Shown: one piece after another, positions 24,435 through 36,100 of the stretch
How the letters are laid out: every line of letters starts with the position of its first letter
Numbering within the stretch: the first letter of the stretch is position 1
Source of the DNA: Pterobdella sp. o SKG-2022
Lineage: Eukaryota > Annelida > Clitellata > Hirudinida > Piscicolidae
Reading direction: 5' to 3'
Length of the DNA stretch: 64,000 bases
NCBI GenBank assembly: GCA_964035795.1
Contig: OZ038320.1
Span: 24,802,118 to 24,866,117, forward strand
Notes under the pieces: model-generated
Told to the model about the DNA's origin: nothing
Database searches by the model: none
The model's input: the letters and a program-made list of their open reading frames with translations, nothing else
Made by a program: the position numbers and the translations under genes

Positions 24435-27400
24435 TTATTTAGGAGATTTGATCACAGCAAGCCTTCTGATGTTGAGAAGACAGCAAGCCGCAGCTTCTTG
24501 AGTCTCATTGTTGCTACTACCCACCAGTTTCACCAAGGCCTGTTGTTGCAGTTTAAGTGTTCTTTGAACGATTCGTTTATATGTGTGTGTTTTATTGATT
24601 AGTTTGTTTTATTGATAAGTGTGTATCATCGATTTGTGTCTCCTTATCGATTATTATTATAAATTTAAAATTTAAAATTTTAGATGATGATAGATATAAA
24701 TAGAAAAATTATCAAAACTAAACAAAAAAATTTATTTAATAAAAATTCACAAAAAAAAATCTTTAAAAAACAACAAAAAGCAGCAAACAATTTAACATTA
24801 AAGCTTTTAACTTCACCTGAACCACCGAAGCTTCATGCATTCTGATACAGTTTAGAGGATATTTAGAAAGCTCAAACAGTGCTTTAGAGGTGAACATTTG
24901 CACACTGCCTATGAACGACTTATTCTCGCTACTCTTGTGCAGTGAATCCAAGTCGGTGGTGGTTTTGTCTAGTTGCATATCATTTTTTGACGCATGAACT
25001 TCACTTGTTGCTTTCCCATTAATAAGGTTACTATATCCTCCCTGGCTTATAGTTTGTGTTGAGTTGGTTTTTGACTTTCCGAATGATGAATTATTAGCTA
25101 TCTTGAAGTTTTTGTTCCATAAGTACATCACCAAAGGCTCCACCACACTGCACTCTCCAAAACACTCTCTGTTCTTCTCCCACTGTGTGCATGTGTATAT
25201 AGCTTCTGCAACTCTATACCGCATTTCTCTGTTGTTCTTTAAAAAGTAAAGTTTATATAAGATAAAAACTAGCCTTCTAGCTGTGTTTGAATAGTTTTAT
25301 CGAATATCTTCAAGTAACATATAATAATTTATTTACAAACAAATTTTGAAAAATTGCTTCGAAAAATGGAATGTTGAAACAATAAAATAGCAAAATTTCT
25401 ATAGAAGAAAAAATTTATCCCAAAAAAATCAACTGCGAAAGCTTCATTCCAAGACATGGTACATTGGTTCTTATAATAGGTTCTTGATAAATTAATAAAC
25501 TGTTTGAAGTTATTGCTTGTCTATACAGCTGAATAATGATATTACTAGAAAACTAAATGAACATGTTAATATGAAATGAAATAACGATGTTAATCAACTT
25601 ACAGTCCTCACAAGGCCTGCTAAGATGTTGACTACATTGTGGTCGGTCAAGACTGCCAGAGTGGCTTCGTCTTTAGCCACCTTATGTTGGTGTTTAGAGA
25701 TGATACGATGTAAAAAGATGTAACTTAATGAATATAAAATGAGTGTCTATGTTCATTATGTATACAGGATAATAATATAGAAGAGTATTTTCAATTCAGT
25801 CTAATAGTTGATTAAGTTTTGTATGTTTCATAAAAAATATTATTTAAATTGAGTTTTTTATTAATCAATTAAAAATGTTATATAATAATCTTCATATTTA
25901 CGAAGTAATATCTTAACAAGGGTTTGCAAGGTTAAAACTGTTATATAATATAATAATCAACTCACTTCTGTGACACAAGTACAAACTTGAATAAGAACCT
26001 GAATTTGAGGGTGAAGATATGCTTAGATAGCTTTAGGTGCTAACGGTATTTAGACCAAAATTTTTGCCTTTTGTGGCGATATTTTTTCAAAATAATATTT
26101 CGTTCAACTTCACTGCAATTTGCTTTATTTAATTATTTATTTATCTCTTAATTTTACGATAATGCGTCTACGGACCTACGTCAAAGTTCGTTGAAATTTT
26201 AATTTCAAAACACGCCATAAATTATTCCTATATTTCAATATTCAATTCTAATCTTTTTCTAATATGTCCAACCCATGCTAGCATGAAAACGGACACAAAA
26301 CGATAATGATGGTGATGATGATAATGCTCTATCAAATGCTTTTGCTATTACACTACCGAAAGCTGAATGTGAAAGGCTGATATACAAACACCAACCTTAA
26401 TCGAACGATCGTGCTGTTTCAAGATGTTAACCAACAACTCCAAGCCACCAACAAAACTTCTCACCAACTCTCCTGAGTTCTAGTAGGGTTGAGTTTTCAT
26501 AGTTTTTTTCAAACTTCATTTTACCATTTTAATAAGGTTTAAAATACACATAAAACTGTATTAATCACAGTTTTGTCTCATAGAATCATAATAGGTTGTT
26601 AGTTTTCAACCCGGAATCGATTTATATATCTAAAATTATAACATTAAAATGATAACTTACATCGTAAATAGGAAAATTTATTGAATCTAATAGTCATCGA
26701 ATCGAATATAAAATCTAATAATTAATACAACAAACCCATTGTTTTATATCTATCATACCAAAAGTTCCATAAAACACAATGTGACACACCTACCATTCCA
26801 AGCACAAACCTCGATGTGTCTAATACAGAGGCACAGAGCCTGGGCAACTGACGACAGAGTATCATCATCATGACTTCTCAACAGTGACCACAAGAACCTC
26901 ACACCGTCCAACTTGTCTATCAAGCTTAATGGTGGGGATATACGTTGATCGATTTGTGTGTGAGTTTATTTAATGTCTATCATTAGGTGGTTAAGAAATA
27001 TTTGTATAGAAAATCGAAAAGCAGGAAATTTCTCTAGTTTTTATTCATTTCAATGCTGAATTTAGACTACATTTGATAGGTTATATACATAAAATATTTA
27101 CAATGGCTTTAATACATTATATTAACAAATTAACTCGATGACAAAAATTTATAAATGTATATTGCTTATAATGTGAATACGACAAGACTAGAGTGTAGTA
27201 AATCTTGAATTGATCATGAATAATCAATTTATTTAAAAATTAAACTTACAAAAAATCACAAATAATTATCATAAAAATTTTACAAGACATACGTATCATT
27301 GGAATCCCAATGAAACATCGAACCCACTTGATGCTTTCAGAGTCGTACGAAGCAAAACCTATGAGGCGACTCAAGTTCACCACCAAATCCTTTTTATTGC

Positions 27401-30400
27401 TGTTGTTTGATGAAAGGATTTTTATTATAGACGGCAATGCGTTATTCCTTCTTAATAGTCCTCTATTCTGGGGGTCTCGGAAAAGTTCTATGAGGATTCC
27501 AACCACGTTTGTGAGCACCTTTGACACAGTGGGTTAATATGTCGTTATTGGTGTTGAGTATATGTGAATTCAATGGTTAAATAAAATATGCGAAACTTCT
27601 ATTGCGACAAAAAAAGCTACTTGAAATTATACGAAACTTTTTTTATCAAATAAATAAAAACTTTTAACTAACAAATAAACAAGTTATTCATCATTGCTAA
27701 CTACACCATAGGGTAATATTGGTAAATTATACATACTTCATCTGAGTTGTGGCTCATGAGAGGGACCAAGGGCTCAGTCACTCTCAGCTCATGCAGTCTC
27801 TTGGCACACTCAGCCTTCAAGCTGCACATCCATAAGGCCCCTGTCACCGCCTTCAAGAGTTCCTCATCGTCCTTATAAGCAGTTCGAAGTATTTAGACTC
27901 AGCTTAGCAATTTATAGTGAATGTGCTTTAAGAGCCGCTAATGTTTAACGATCATCTACAATAATTTTAGTTAGAATAACATCCCTACGTCATAATAATT
28001 TTTTTAGTTTTTAAAACTTATGTTTTCTCTATTTTATTCTACTGTAGTCAACATTGTGCACCTTAGCGTTGTTATTGAGGAGTTTCATGAGAGGCTCAAG
28101 TCCATTCAAGTCCATTATGATCTCTCTAGTCTCTCTGCTTTTGCAGCACTGCAGGGTTTTAGTGGTTAGGTGAATTCAACTAAAGGTTTTCTATCAGTTT
28201 CAGCGGAATATGGATGTTATAAATGAAAATATTTGAGCTGTGATAGAGAAGAATACAAAAATAAATATTTTTTAAATAATTTGTTTCATTTTTGAAAAAA
28301 ATAAAAAATAGTATTTTAAAATTTTTTCTGTAAGTCCAACAAAATTTATGGTTTGAATAAAAAAAAGAAAATCTTGTGTGAATTAGTTGACTTGAAAACT
28401 TTTAGCGGTGTAAAACAACTCAATGTTTCCATATAAAAAGTTACCTCTTTAATCTTCACGTTAAATATAATGCATTTTCATAATTAACTAATTTCACTTC
28501 AAAATTAACTAATTAATGAGAAATATATTATATCTTATATATCAAATACATCATCAACTTCATACTTTAGACAAAATGCAAGCACTAAGAACTTGCAGGT
28601 CACTCTCATTTAAACTTCTCACCACCACTTCCAGCAACCCTGCATTTCTTACTTCTACGCTGAAGGCAGCCTATCAATGTTTATAATATAATCACAAATA
28701 TTAATAATAATTCACTATATCAAATAGAACTAGACTTCAGTTTGTATAGTACTTAGATTATAATTTAGCTTAGCGTTAAAGAAGTGTAAAGGAGCAATGA
28801 AGACACCGATGAAGTATTGAATTATGGGTAGGTTTGAACGTTGTTCTAATTGGACCTTTTTAGCCGTCAAAGTAAACAAATGTAGAAATCCTTTTATAAG
28901 TTTTGACGAATACAACTTAATTAGTAGATATACAGCTTAGTGTGTACACAATTCTCAAACTGAACCTTTTGGTACAAAAATGTTAATAACTCTTACTTCT
29001 ACATTAAAATGACAACACACTCACATCAACACAGCACTCGTTCAAGATCCCATAAAAGGGATAGAAGAAGTTTTTCTCTTCATTATTTTCCTTTTTCAAT
29101 TCTTTCTTATTATCCTCATTATTGTTCTCTGCATCAGTATAGTTGTTACTTCTGGTGGTAGCACTGCTGGATACATTGGCAATACTAGAAGCTGATTGGT
29201 TCTTTTTGGAGCTGTTTTTCTTCACTTTTTTGACTTTATTTTTTTTAATAGGTTTTGGCATTATGATGTTCTTTAACACGGCCACAATGTCCAATGACAA
29301 CATGGCTTGTCTCACTGATCTACTCCTATCAACATCATGTTTTATTTTAACGTCATCAATGCAGGAATACTAATTGAAAAATTAAAATTATTTTATTCAG
29401 TACATTAAACGTAGCAGAGCCCTAAACAATCATAAAAGCAGGTAAAATCTTTTTGAAAGCTAAAGTTAAATTATTTATGCATAATTAATAGATATTAAAA
29501 AGCATTAATAAAGTTATGACTATTGTTTTAACCTACTACAAGCCCATAAAGCGTTGGCTGCGGAATAAACAGTGGAGGCATCTGTTATTCTCAGATACAT
29601 TATCTACAATGGTTTTATCAACGTTCACTTCAAAATTAAAAAAATGTGCAATGACCATTATGAGAAAAGCTCAATTATAACCTATTAGTTTATTTATAAG
29701 TCACATTTGGGCCAATCTAAAAGTCGGCCTAAGCAAGTAATAAGTTTAATTATATAAATGACTTTCAAATCTTTCCAAAATAATTATCATTAAAAAGTTA
29801 AACTACCATGCTTAACAACTACAGTGATTGTTATAAACTTACTAATTTTTCGACACCCCCCTCAACCAACACAGCCCTTCTCCCCCTTTGCAAGTCACAC
29901 ATCACCGCAAGTGTTTCTGAAGTCAGACTTATCGTGAAATAATCCCCATCTGTCATTTTTAAAATTTCGACCATTAGTTTTACCCCACCCAAGTCTACCA
30001 CTTTTTGCCTCATGAACGCATTTGTACATAGCTGCTTGATGATTTTGAGTGAGGCTGTCTGAAGAAAATATGTGTGGACTAAGTATGAATATAAAAGTAT
30101 TAAATTTAATCTTGCTTAGTATTTCAAGTTAATAGCCCTTTTAGGTAAAAATAGAATGAAAATACATCAAAAAATTTGAAATTATCATAATTTGGCTAAC
30201 ATATATACTTGTCGTAAGTAACAGTTGGTAATGACACACGTTAAAGCTGGTAGAAATTATATAACCTTGCACTTAAGGTCGGAAGTGGCTAGCAAGTTAA
30301 CTAAAACCTCCAAACCGCCTTCAGTTCTTATGATGGCTCTATAAACATTGGAAAGTATTTAAGCTAATGTTCATTATAAACCAACGAACAATTACAAATA

Positions 30401-31895
30401 GTTGAATAAACAGTTTATGTGTCAAGAGAAATTCAACTGTCAAAAAGCTACGTAGTTGAATAAAATAAATCTAGGTTTTGTATTTTTAAATAAATCGTTA
30501 TTTATGTCCAAATAAAAAAATTCGGAACAACTTAAGGTTCAAAGATAGTGTTCAGTTTTTTTGAAAAAACATCTTTTTTACATTTTCAAGATATTAAGTT
30601 AAGGAAAAATATTTATTCGTAAACAAAAAAAGTTTTAAAGCTTGATCTCAAAAGCAAGCTCATGAAAAAATATTCATATAGTTCCAGTAGTTTATATTAT
30701 TTCTGATTTCTCAACCAAAACCTCAGCTAAGGACGATCTAATGGTCGACTTACATTAATCTTCAAATATTATCAATTCTATGAATTACCTTGTCTTGTCA
30801 TCTTGCAGGTTGAAATCCAAGATGGAGCACAGAGCAATTAAGCTAGCCGTTTGGTCACCTCCCTGGTAACAAGTATGAAATATGCATTCCAATGATCAAC
30901 TAGTATATAGTTTTAATAGCCGAGTTTATCATGCAATTCAATTATGAATTATGATAGTTATTAAGAAATCAATAAAAAAACACTACTATCGTGTCGTTTT
31001 TATAATCTTAATTTTATAAGTGCTTAAATTTTATTTTTTGTAGAATAATGTACCTATAAACTTTCAAAAAATATATAATTAGATTCATTAGTAGTAGTGT
31101 TTTCAGTTATTATTCAAACCTTGAGGATCTTGATAAGCTTTTGCAAGTTCCACAGATCCATCGTCATCTCATTCATACTAACCTTTGTTATTGGTTGGAT
31201 TGATACTCAAAAAGTCTACGCCGAAAGATATTCATTCGGTTTAGAGTCTTTTATTTATTATTCATCAAGACATTAATTAAAATTCATATTCCTATTTCTT
31301 CCATATTTGCCTTTTTGTAGTTAGTACACTGTACCTCGAGTTGAATACGCTCATCTTCGTCTTCATCCTCTTCACAGTCACTTTCCATGTCCACTGTTTG
31401 ACTTTTTTGTAAACTACTGTTTTTTATATGTATTGAAAGTAAAAATCGTTGGTACATAGAACTCATCAACAGTAAAAAGATGGTGTTTTCAAAAACTATT
31501 TTTGGATAATAAATTTTTCATAGAAAAATGATTTTTTTACGAATTTTAAACTTAATCCATTAAAAAAAGCTACTAATATCGATACTCTTAGTAGTTAAAT
31601 ACTCGGGTAAAATCTCATTAACATTATAAAATTATTCCAACTATTGGTTTATCGTTAAAACAGATTACCTGGAATGACTTTGACCACTTTTAGAGCAATT
31701 TGTCTTTTCGAATTTTTCTACAAAATCCCAGCTTAACGTCGGCTTAAAGTTTTTAGAACCTACTAATATTTCATTATCATTTACAAAATCTGTTTCTTCA
31801 TTATTTTCTGAATCCATTTTTCTTATACCATAAGCATTGTTCTGGTCGTCTTCTAAGTCATAACCAGTATCATTATTGTATGTAGAATTGTTCAT
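24435..31895 (-). CDS. ODAD2: ODAD2/ARMC4, outer dynein arm docking complex subunit
   Basis: Eighteen exons in transcription order: 31895-31669, 31416-31335, 31182-31120, 30862-30789, 30338-30266, 30058-29843, 29603-29533, 29325-29025, 28670-28566, 28148-28062, 27871-27737, 27518-27328, 26924-26794, 26472-26396, 25998-25966, 25680-25603, 25236-24817, 24539-24435. They sum to 2,469 nt (822 residues) with every phase agreeing. Armadillo repeats start at LWNLQKLIKILKGGDQTA and run to the C terminus; diagnostic segments are IDKLDGVRFLWSLL, RSFVGGLELLVNIL and EAAACCLLNIRRLA. In animals ODAD2 helps attach outer dynein arms to the axonemal doublets of motile cilia. The start is the first ATG of the most 5' exon I can join. 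The N-terminal part before the repeats is about 125 residues, acidic, and much shorter than in vertebrates (total about 1,040). Two Lys/Asn/Ser-rich insertions interrupt the repeats. Confidence 0.92.
26255..26330 (+). repeat. RTE/SINE-type 3' tail fragment
   Basis: The stretch CCCATGCTAGCATGAAAACG (26272-26291) is followed by GGACACAAAACGATAATG and ends in ATGGTGATGATGATAATG. I recall similar tails ending in GATGATGATG from SINEs and RTE-type LINEs of molluscs and other invertebrates; this is from memory, not checked. It lies in the ODAD2 intron between exons 14 and 15, antisense to the gene. Upstream boundary not seen. Confidence 0.45.
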
Positions 31896-32302
31896 GGTAT
31901 AAAGCGAAGTTTCAGCAGGTAAGTGTTTTTGATTACCATAGAAACAAACTTTGAAATAACTTGTATAAAAGTTAAGTTTCTAGTAATAATATTTGTTAAT
32001 GTTTTTATATGTCGATAACAGTTTTTTTTTAAATTAACGTTTGAGAATAAATAGAATTAGCTAGAGAAAATCGACAGCTTTGTGAGAGTATAAATGACAC
32101 AAGAGCAAAATTAGTAGATTATAATAACCTGATCATTTATTTATTTCCACTAGATTGAATTTTTTCAAATTTCTACTTTGTTTTTATCTTTCCACATTTG
32201 CGAATTGTATTTTAAAAAGTAAAAACTATTATATTTGTAATTTCGATGTGAAAACATAATTTTATCAATAAAATTTATTTACAGAAAACTTTGAAACAAA
32301 AA

Positions 32303-32839
32303 TCAATTCAAAATTGTTGATTTTTCTTTTGAATCAGAAAACCCCAATTTAGAGAAATCTTCTTTTTTCATCAAATTACTGAATGATATTATAAAAATTT
32401 TGTTAAAATTGAATTTTCTAAAACATATTCAAGAAAATTATTTAAACATCTATTTTTCAAAATTTAGAATAAATTTATAAAAAAATACTCATCTTAAAAA
32501 CAATTTATATTGAAGTATTAATTCATAAAAATATACAAACTGATCCATGCGACATTGTAAGTATTCTTTAGATTGAATTCTACATTCTGAATTTTTGTTT
32601 TGGTTTTTCCTCAAACACTTGAAATATTCAACCATTTGTACTTTACATTCTCCTAACAAAAAAAAAAGTTTTCAATAATATTGAAATTGAAATTATAATG
32701 AAAAAAACTCAAAAATTAAATAAAAAATTTTTTGCTAAAAATTTTATAAAAATCAAAAACCATCATGATCCAAGGGGAAACTTCCCTTATCAGGGGGCTT
32801 GACATCTTTGAAGGTTTTTTGTAAATTCATAACAGACAT
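32303..32839 (-). CDS. COX19: COX19, cytochrome c oxidase assembly factor
   Basis: Three short exons on the minus strand: 32839-32761, 32652-32541 and 32378-32303, joining in frame to 88 residues (human COX19 has about 90). The N-terminal exon gives KPPDKGSFPLDHDG, a signature of this family. The second exon carries the twin CX9C helices: GECK...FKC paired with SECR...LQCRM. The last exon has LMKKEDFSKLGF. COX19 is a small intermembrane-space and cytosolic CHCH protein needed for copper delivery during cytochrome oxidase assembly. The ATG follows a good TTTCATTTTCAG acceptor, so an untranslated exon may lie upstream. An AATAAA lies about 25 bp past the stop (32274-32279). The gene lies just 5' of ODAD2 on the same strand and diverges from VPS51. 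Confidence 0.93.
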
Positions 32840-33130
32840 CTGAAAATGAAACAATAATATAAATTAATTGCGTTGAAACTAACAATTTATTGAATTACAT
32901 TAAACAAATTTGAAACGACTTTGAAAGAAAATATTTTAGGCTGTTTAAAAGTAAAGTAAATTAGAAAGTTAATTTTAATTTTTTTACTTTAACATTTTGT
33001 TAAAAAATTTAAAAAAAGTCGAATTTTTGAAATTTTCTTAAAACTTTATTGTTTGTTTACTTTTAGATTTTAACCTAAAATCAATAATATAAGCTGAAAC
33101 TTGGATAAAGGAATACATGTAAATTTAACT
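32840..33130. promoter_or_regulatory. shared upstream region of COX19 and VPS51
   Basis: About 290 bp of A/T-rich DNA separates the COX19 start (transcribed left) from the proposed VPS51 start (transcribed right). Two head-to-head housekeeping genes this close often share a bidirectional promoter; that is inference. I see no clear TATA box or other named element. Confidence 0.4.
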
Positions 33131-36100
33131 ATGTCGGATAATCGTGGAGGTTGAAGTTTACAATAATGAACAATATAAAAATTATTTCGTTAATTTTTAC
33201 AATTTCAAACAAAAATTTAAACCAGATGACAATATCAAAAGAAGAAGAGAGTTGCTTAAAAATTATTATGGGATGAACAATGAGAATGAAGTAAAAACAG
33301 AAGTTAAAACAAAGAAAGCGTCTTGTGACATAGATGACCCAAATTTTGATTCCGATATTTATTTGAAAACACTTTTGAAGGTTATTTTTTAAAAAATAAA
33401 TTTTTAATAATTTAAGTAATTTAAAGTCATTCTTTTTGCAGCAAAAAAATTTGTCAGAACTTGTAGAAAAAGAACAGCATATGGTTAAGAGTATAAGAGA
33501 GTTGGATAGTGACATGCAAATGCTGGTCTATGAAAATTATAACAAGTTTATCAGTGCTACTGACACCATTAGAAAAGTAAACACTTCATAAATAATTCAA
33601 AATTAAGCCTTCAAGTTATTTCAAAACTCAAATATATTTTTACTTTCATTGAACATTAGCTTGTTATACATAAAAATAATAATAATGTTTTTTACCTGAC
33701 TTCATGTTATTCACTTTTTGTTTCAATATTGTATCTTCCTACTAAATAGATGAAAACGGATCTAGTGAAGATGGAGGGTGAGATGGATACCTTGTCAAAT
33801 CGCATGGAAAAGATCATAGAGTTTAGTACCACTATCAGCTCTACACTGCAGGTAAATCAAAAAATTAATTAATAGAAGATACCAATTAAATAGATAAGAA
33901 GATTAATTGAATATGATTAAGTAGAAAAGAAGATAAAATTAAGATACATATATGGTTAAATAGATAGGAAAGTAAATAGGAAATTTCAGATATAAATCTA
34001 AAATTTGTACATAATTTTTTTCATTTTCTGTTATTTATAATTTTCATTTTAAAAAAGTCAATTTTTAATGTTATACAGGACAGAAGACAACAAATAACTA
34101 AGTTATCTGGTGTGCACACTCTACTCAAGAAGGTTGCTTAGTAATAGTTTGTGGCTTATACAACCTAGGTTAACTGCTGTCAACCCCTTCTACTGGGACA
34201 TTACAGCAGTATATTCTATTTAAAAAAGATTAATAGACTTTCAACCTTATGCCACTTTACTTTTAGATTATATATTTTTACAATGGCAAATGTCATTATT
34301 TTTTACAGCTGCAGTTTTTATTCAATCTGCCTAATAAGCTGCAAAGTTGTGTTGATCAAAATCAGTACACCCAGGCTGTAAGGTAAGATTATTCAAAAAT
34401 TCATGTTAATATTAGTAATCTCACTGCCATCATTTTTATTTGTTATTTTAACTAAATCATTTTTAGACGTTTTTAATATTTTGTTTTTTCTTTTTCATTT
34501 TTATTATTGAGATTCTAGTCATCATTAACACATCATAACACCAGGTATTATTTGAAGACAAGGAAAGCTTTACACCAATACCAGCACACCCCATCTCTAC
34601 AAGGCATCCAATCAGAATGCAATGACATCATCCACCAACTCATCCTTAAACTGCGTCTCCAATTCAATGATAAGGAGGTAGTTATAAATGTTTTTACTTA
34701 GTATCATTATTATTGTTGTTATCATTTTTGTTATTGTTTATATTATTCTTATCATTGTTGTGATATTTATTATCATGAATTGATTTGATAGTTAGATAGA
34801 TAGATAAATAAATAGATATAAAGATAGATACTAAGAAATTGAGCTTGTTTTAATCCCACTATACTGAGGAGGGTCAGATTTACAAAACATTTTCTAAAAC
34901 CTTATATACTCTTAAATAATATATAGCTTGTTGATTAATTAATTTTTTATAAGCTTTATTCTTACCCAAAGTAATTAGACAAGCAATTAACTTTATAAAA
35001 TTGAATTATTTCAAAGTATTTCTGTATAAGCACAGCACAGTTTTAAATTCACATTATACTCAACAATGGTTGACAGTCGGACCCAAAGCAGTTGGTGGAG
35101 TGTGTGAATCTATTGTTGCAACTTAACGAGCCTGCAGACGTGCTTTGTGAAGAGTTTCTGGCTCAGTGAGTTCTTCTGTCTGGGTGATTGTATGGTTGAT
35201 GGTGTGTTGTTTTCTTCATTAAAAGCAAAAACTCACTGCATAAATTGTTTAGCAACTATTACGCTTCACGTTTTTCTTCAAATATTTATTCAAGCGCTTG
35301 TTCAATTTTTAAAATATAAAATATAATCTTTTTTGGAAAAAAATTATTAAAAAAATATTCGTTCCTTAAATTTCGCTATTCCATACTCCCATATCCACCA
35401 AAATCTCACAGCATTGTCACCTATATAAGCTCATCAAACCACAGCGCTGAAGGGAAGATAGAGACGAACCTATCAGATTTGCAGCTACAAGTGAGCTTGT
35501 GGGAGAGTATGGTGGTCAAGAGTCCTTCACACGATGGTGCAGAAGATGATCTTATCAATGCTATGGTACTGCATATCATCGTAAATAAGTTGTATTTAAA
35601 TGGTATTTTTGGACATCATCATTTAGGGGAATCAATTAATTGATGTATAGTTTGATTGGTTGGTTGATAAAGCATACAAAATAATTTCAGGATATATTGG
35701 AGTTCATAGACATGGGTTCAAATGGATTTCTTAGTAATTTATCACTAGTCATCGCTTCGTATAATGATCTGTTCTTGAACAGACTGTCTGAAAAGTAAGT
35801 TTTCGGTCAGGTTTTAATGCATTTTAATATATTTTTTAAATGTATCTAAATAAATGTTACTTTAATGTATCACAAGTTTATATTATTATCAAAAATTTAA
35901 ATACTCGTGAAGATTAAAATCAACAAATTAGTTAAAAATGGAATTTAAAAGTATGCTATTTAATGAATGTCTTAATTACTGATACTCAGTATAAAAAGGT
36001 ATAACTTAATTCGTGTGTTTATGTTTTTAGCTCTTCAACTGCGCTGAACATAGCTAAAAAAAAGTTTTCTCATCTTAAGAAAAGCTTACATTTGTATTGC

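Noticed and set aside
33144..33392. VPS51 starting at 33144
   Set aside because: That frame begins with GTG, and its next Met lies past the conserved RRRELL block, so a spliced 13-nt exon was preferred.
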